Assembly (NCBI RefSeq): GCF_052180245.1
Contig: NZ_CP197474.1
Coordinates: forward strand, 2,604,001 to 2,668,000
Reading direction: 5' to 3'
DNA: 64,000 nucleotides
Source of the DNA: Parapusillimonas sp013416435
Lineage (GTDB): Bacteria > Pseudomonadota > Gammaproteobacteria > Burkholderiales > Burkholderiaceae_B
Numbering within the stretch: position 1 is the stretch's first letter; every line of letters starts with the position of its first letter. The notes beneath the pieces are model-generated. The model worked only from the letters and a program-made list of their open reading frames with translations. It did not search any database and had not been told where the DNA came from. A program made the translations under genes and the position numbers. Positions 62,033-64,000 of the stretch are shown piece by piece.

Positions 62033-62092
62033 AAAAAAGAAGCGCCCCGAGTGGCGTTAGGCCCGGGGCGCTGAGAAACCCGCCTGCGCGGG
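62033..62092 (-). terminator. Two tandem hairpins between major tail protein and G chaperone
   Basis: Minus strand: CCCGC/GCGGG (62079-62092) ending in TTTC, then AGCGCCCCG/CGGGGCGCT (9-bp stem, 62041-62072) followed by TTCTTTTTT. The second is a strong terminator-like structure in the direction of late transcription. Confidence 0.8.
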
Positions 62093-62099
62093 AACTCGG

Positions 62100-63263
62100 T
62101 TAAGAGACAGTGACTGTCTCGGAGTCAGATTTGGTCGGGTCAACCGTGCTGTACGCGGTGATGACGGCAGTGCCAGCCGATACGCCGGTGACCAAGCCGC
62201 TACCATTGACCGTCGCAACCGCCAGATCGCTCGAATGCCAAGTCACTGCCTGGCTCGCGCCTCCAGGCGAAACGGATGCGGACATCTGTACGGTGTCACC
62301 AACGTCGACCTCAGGCGCGCTGGGCGTGACAGTGACGGACGTCGGCGCAGCGGCCGGCGCGCGCGTGATGGTCGGCGCGACCTTAGCCACCGTCCAATTC
62401 AGCGTGACCTGGATGATGTCGCGTTTGCCGCCGTTGGGCAGCTCGCCATCGACCTCAATCGACGGGAAGTTGAAGGTGTAGGAATTGCCCAGGCTGTCGG
62501 TAATCGGGAACTCGACCTCAAAAGCCTTGCGGCTGAGCTGCTCCTTCCAGATCTGCCAGGCTCGCTTGGACCACGCGAGTGTAATCGTTCCCGTTACGGC
62601 GGCTTCCGTTTCGATGATGGCGCCAGGCCCAAGCCGGCCCGATCCGAGGCACCGCTGCAACTGTACGGTGTTATCGATATTGATCGTCATCGCCGACACG
62701 CAGGCCGAGCCGGCAAGGGAGACGTCATCAACCTTGATGTCGCCGACCGCTAGGGACGACATGAAAGGCGTCGTTGTAGCAGCCGCGGGGCTGCCAGTTA
62801 CGAATGTCGTCTCGGCGTCCCGGTAGTCCAGGCACTGGGCTCCGATCGTGAGCGTAACCTTGCCTTCCTCTGGAATATCGATCGCCGCCGTGGCCGCATG
62901 CACGCCCTTGAACAAGTGGTATGTGCCGACGTCGGTAAACGCCTTCTGGACGCTGAATGTGTTGCGCACCGCGCCAATCGTGAGAACGTCCGACGCCCAC
63001 GCCCCATAGAAGGCGGCGGCCAGCCAGTCGTCAAACGTACCGTAAGACAATTCACCGGTGAGGTCGCCCGCAATGGTGAGCCCAGTCACGACCGAGCCCT
63101 GGCTGATGCGGCTATCCGTAATTTCGTCAGACACCAGCGTACTGGGCGTGGGCGACAACGTGTTGCCGGTAAGTCGCATGGTTTGCCATGTGCCACTGGC
63201 AGGCGTGGTGCCCGGCGTGACTTCCTTGATGCAATGAGATACGACTTTTGCGCCTGAACTCAT
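62100..63263 (-). CDS. Major tail (tube) protein with C-terminal Ig-like (BIG2) domain
   Basis: A 387-residue protein. Residues about 1-300 match phage tail tube proteins of the type that begin with TPGTTPASGTWQTMRLTGNTL and contain DSRISQGSVVTGLTIAGDLTGELSYGTFDDWLAAAFYG. Residues about 305-387 form a bacterial Ig-like fold (TSVTVTPSAPEVDVGDTVQM, VTWHSSDLAVATVNGSGLVTGVSAGTAVITA), which would decorate the outside of the tail. Such domains can help adhesion. The gene is followed by terminator-like hairpins. Confidence 0.9.
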   Translation of the reverse strand: MSSGAKVVSHCIKEVTPGTTPASGTWQTMRLTGNTLSPTPSTLVSDEITDSRISQGSVVTGLTIAGDLTGELSYGTFDDWLAAAFYGAWASDVLTIGAVRNTFSVQKAFTDVGTYHLFKGVHAATAAIDIPEEGKVTLTIGAQCLDYRDAETTFVTGSPAAATTTPFMSSLAVGDIKVDDVSLAGSACVSAMTINIDNTVQLQRCLGSGRLGPGAIIETEAAVTGTITLAWSKRAWQIWKEQLSRKAFEVEFPITDSLGNSYTFNFPSIEVDGELPNGGKRDIIQVTLNWTVAKVAPTITRAPAAAPTSVTVTPSAPEVDVGDTVQMSASVSPGGASQAVTWHSSDLAVATVNGSGLVTGVSAGTAVITAYSTVDPTKSDSETVTVS

Positions 63264-63286
63264 GATTTTCTCTCCTGATTAGGCAT

Positions 63287-63344
63287 AAAAAAAGCCCGGA
63301 ATCGGGCGCAGAAATAACAAGCCAGACCGTTGGCCGGGCTTGTT
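63287..63344 (-). terminator. Two hairpins between tail terminator and major tail genes
   Basis: Minus strand: AACAAGCC/GGCTTGTT (63316-63344, 13-nt loop) with a weak T-rich end, then GCCCG/CGGGC (63294-63307) followed by seven T. They fill the 104-bp gap between the two genes. Confidence 0.75.
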
Positions 63345-63367
63345 GGGAAAAGAGGTTTTGAATAGTC

Positions 63368-63787
63368 CTACCCGGCTAAGAACCGGACGTTGACGTTGAT
63401 CTGATAGAAGCCCGTGCCTTCTGGGCGCCCTGCCGTGTCACCGGCACCTACGTTGACTTGGCTCGCCTCCAGGCATTCCAGGTTGCCCTGCTCCCAGTAA
63501 GCGAAGTGCGCTTCAAGGTCGTCGGCCAGTTTGGTCAGTGCCTTGGTTCCCGTACCCTCGCGCGCAAAACACTGAACGACGATGCGCCCGGGTTTGCGGG
63601 TGTAGGGCTGATCGGCCATTCCAGCCATAAAGGATGGGCCGTGCAGAATCGATAGGCGGCACCATAGGCCAGCGGCTGGAGGCGTGAATTGGCCAGGCGC
63701 ATTTGGGTAGTCGATGCTCGACTGCGCCACGCCAGTGAACGCTGCCATGCGGCCCACAATGGCGGCTCGGATTTCTTCGAATGTCAT
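63368..63787 (-). CDS. Phage tail terminator-like protein (lambda gpU-type position)
   Basis: A 139-residue protein beginning MTFEEIRAAIVGRMAAFTG, with IDYPNAPGQFTPPAAGLWCRLSI and C-terminal GFYQINVNVRFLAG. The layout (N-terminal helix, then strands, ending in a V-x-V-x-F strand) and position directly before the major tail protein fit tail terminator proteins that cap the tail tube. It starts with an ATGA overlap with the upstream gene. Confidence 0.75.
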   Translation of the reverse strand: MTFEEIRAAIVGRMAAFTGVAQSSIDYPNAPGQFTPPAAGLWCRLSILHGPSFMAGMADQPYTRKPGRIVVQCFAREGTGTKALTKLADDLEAHFAYWEQGNLECLEASQVNVGAGDTAGRPEGTGFYQINVNVRFLAG

Positions 63788-64000
63788 TTGTGCTTTTCCG
63801 CTACCGCGTCGAAAGTGACGCCGTAGACTCCAGCAGGGGCTTGAGTGGACCTTCCATCTTCCAGGGCTTCGGCATAGGGCAAATTCGTCTGCACCGTGGA
63901 TTCTCCATAGGGCTTATCAATTGCGCCGATGACCGCAAGACCTTCGCTGATCGTTTCGCCGCCCGACTTGTCTTGCTTTTCCAGATCAAAGCCTGTCGAA
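63784..64000 (-). CDS. Phage tail completion/neck protein (C-terminal part; runs off right edge)
   Basis: The last 71 residues of a frame entering from beyond the window, ending NLPYAEALEDGRSTQAPAG then VYGVTFDAVAEKHK. The PYAxxLExG-S-QAPxG pattern is typical of HK97-gp10-like head-tail joining proteins. It ends with an ATGA overlap with the tail terminator-like gene. Confidence 0.75.
   Translation of the reverse strand, partial: STGFDLEKQDKSGGETISEGLAVIGAIDKPYGESTVQTNLPYAEALEDGRSTQAPAGVYGVTFDAVAEKHK

Larger units (their letters stand above)
49109..64000. mobile_element. Prophage late region (siphovirus-like), beside ssrA; right end outside window
   Basis: All genes from 49259 to the window end lie on the minus strand in the order tail completion, tail terminator, major tail protein, G and GT chaperones, cargo, tape measure, distal tail, tail fibre, fibre chaperone, holins, endolysin, spanins. 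This is a temperate siphophage late operon ending at the ssrA 3' end. Integrase, repressor, replication, terminase and capsid genes are not present and would lie beyond 64000. The boundary at 49109 is inferred from the tmRNA end; the second attachment copy cannot be seen. Confidence 0.88.

Overview
The window is a GC-rich (roughly 60%) chromosome segment from a betaproteobacterium, most likely family Alcaligenaceae (Bordetella / Achromobacter / Pusillimonas relatives). The evidence is gene order and protein similarity recalled from those genomes: the paa phenylacetate cluster with paaN, the gyrA-serC-pheA-hisC-tyrA-aroA-cmk-rpsA-ihfB-lapA-lapB-hldA-hldD string, ompA-ubiG-gph, and a tmRNA whose tag reads ANDERFALAA. 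I cannot name the species from the sequence alone.

Layout. (1) 1-2.3 kb: the 5' part of aceA (isocitrate lyase) and a divergent queF. (2) 2.3-15.8 kb: one long leftward run in which the phenylacetate operon paaABCDE-N-G-I-K leads without a visible terminator into acpS-nagZ-uvrC-pgsA and an MFS exporter; the repressor gene paaX diverges from paaA. (3) 16-29 kb: orn, an M48 protease, rsgA, a CoA-type Nudix hydrolase, rplS, a 1-Cys peroxiredoxin, an acyl-CoA dehydrogenase next to etfBA, an HDAC-like deacetylase, mltB and cysM. (4) 29-45 kb: comEA, then a leftward super-operon linking DNA gyrase, serine and aromatic amino acid synthesis, CMP kinase, ribosomal protein S1, IHF-beta, LPS-control proteins and heptose synthesis. 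(5) 45-49 kb: ompA, ubiG, gph, sstT and ssrA. (6) 49.1 kb to the end: the late region of a siphovirus-like prophage beside the 3' end of ssrA, running leftward from tail completion genes to lysis genes. Integrase, capsid and early genes are not in the window.

Two things stand out. First, a family of about 30-bp perfect or near-perfect palindromes (two 13-nt arms of type GGGGTCAGACCCC around a GTAC or ATGC centre) sits at seven places between 2.1 and 33.6 kb, nearly always within 40 nt after a stop codon. Some copies carry paired changes in both arms that keep the symmetry. One copy supplies the last codons and stop of the MFS gene, and two clusters lie between a stop codon and that gene's terminator.

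Second, the prophage tail module has an exact lambda-type GGGAAAG -1 frameshift site joining a G-like and a T-like tail chaperone. Between that GT pair and the tape-measure gene, normally neighbours, lies a lower-GC three-gene cargo: a predicted membrane-associated protein of unknown family translationally coupled to a HEPN-like protein with an R-x6-H motif, plus a small secreted protein. It has its own candidate promoter and is followed by three tandem terminator hairpins. This cargo is the best candidate here for an undescribed system, perhaps phage defence or superinfection exclusion; that role is inference.
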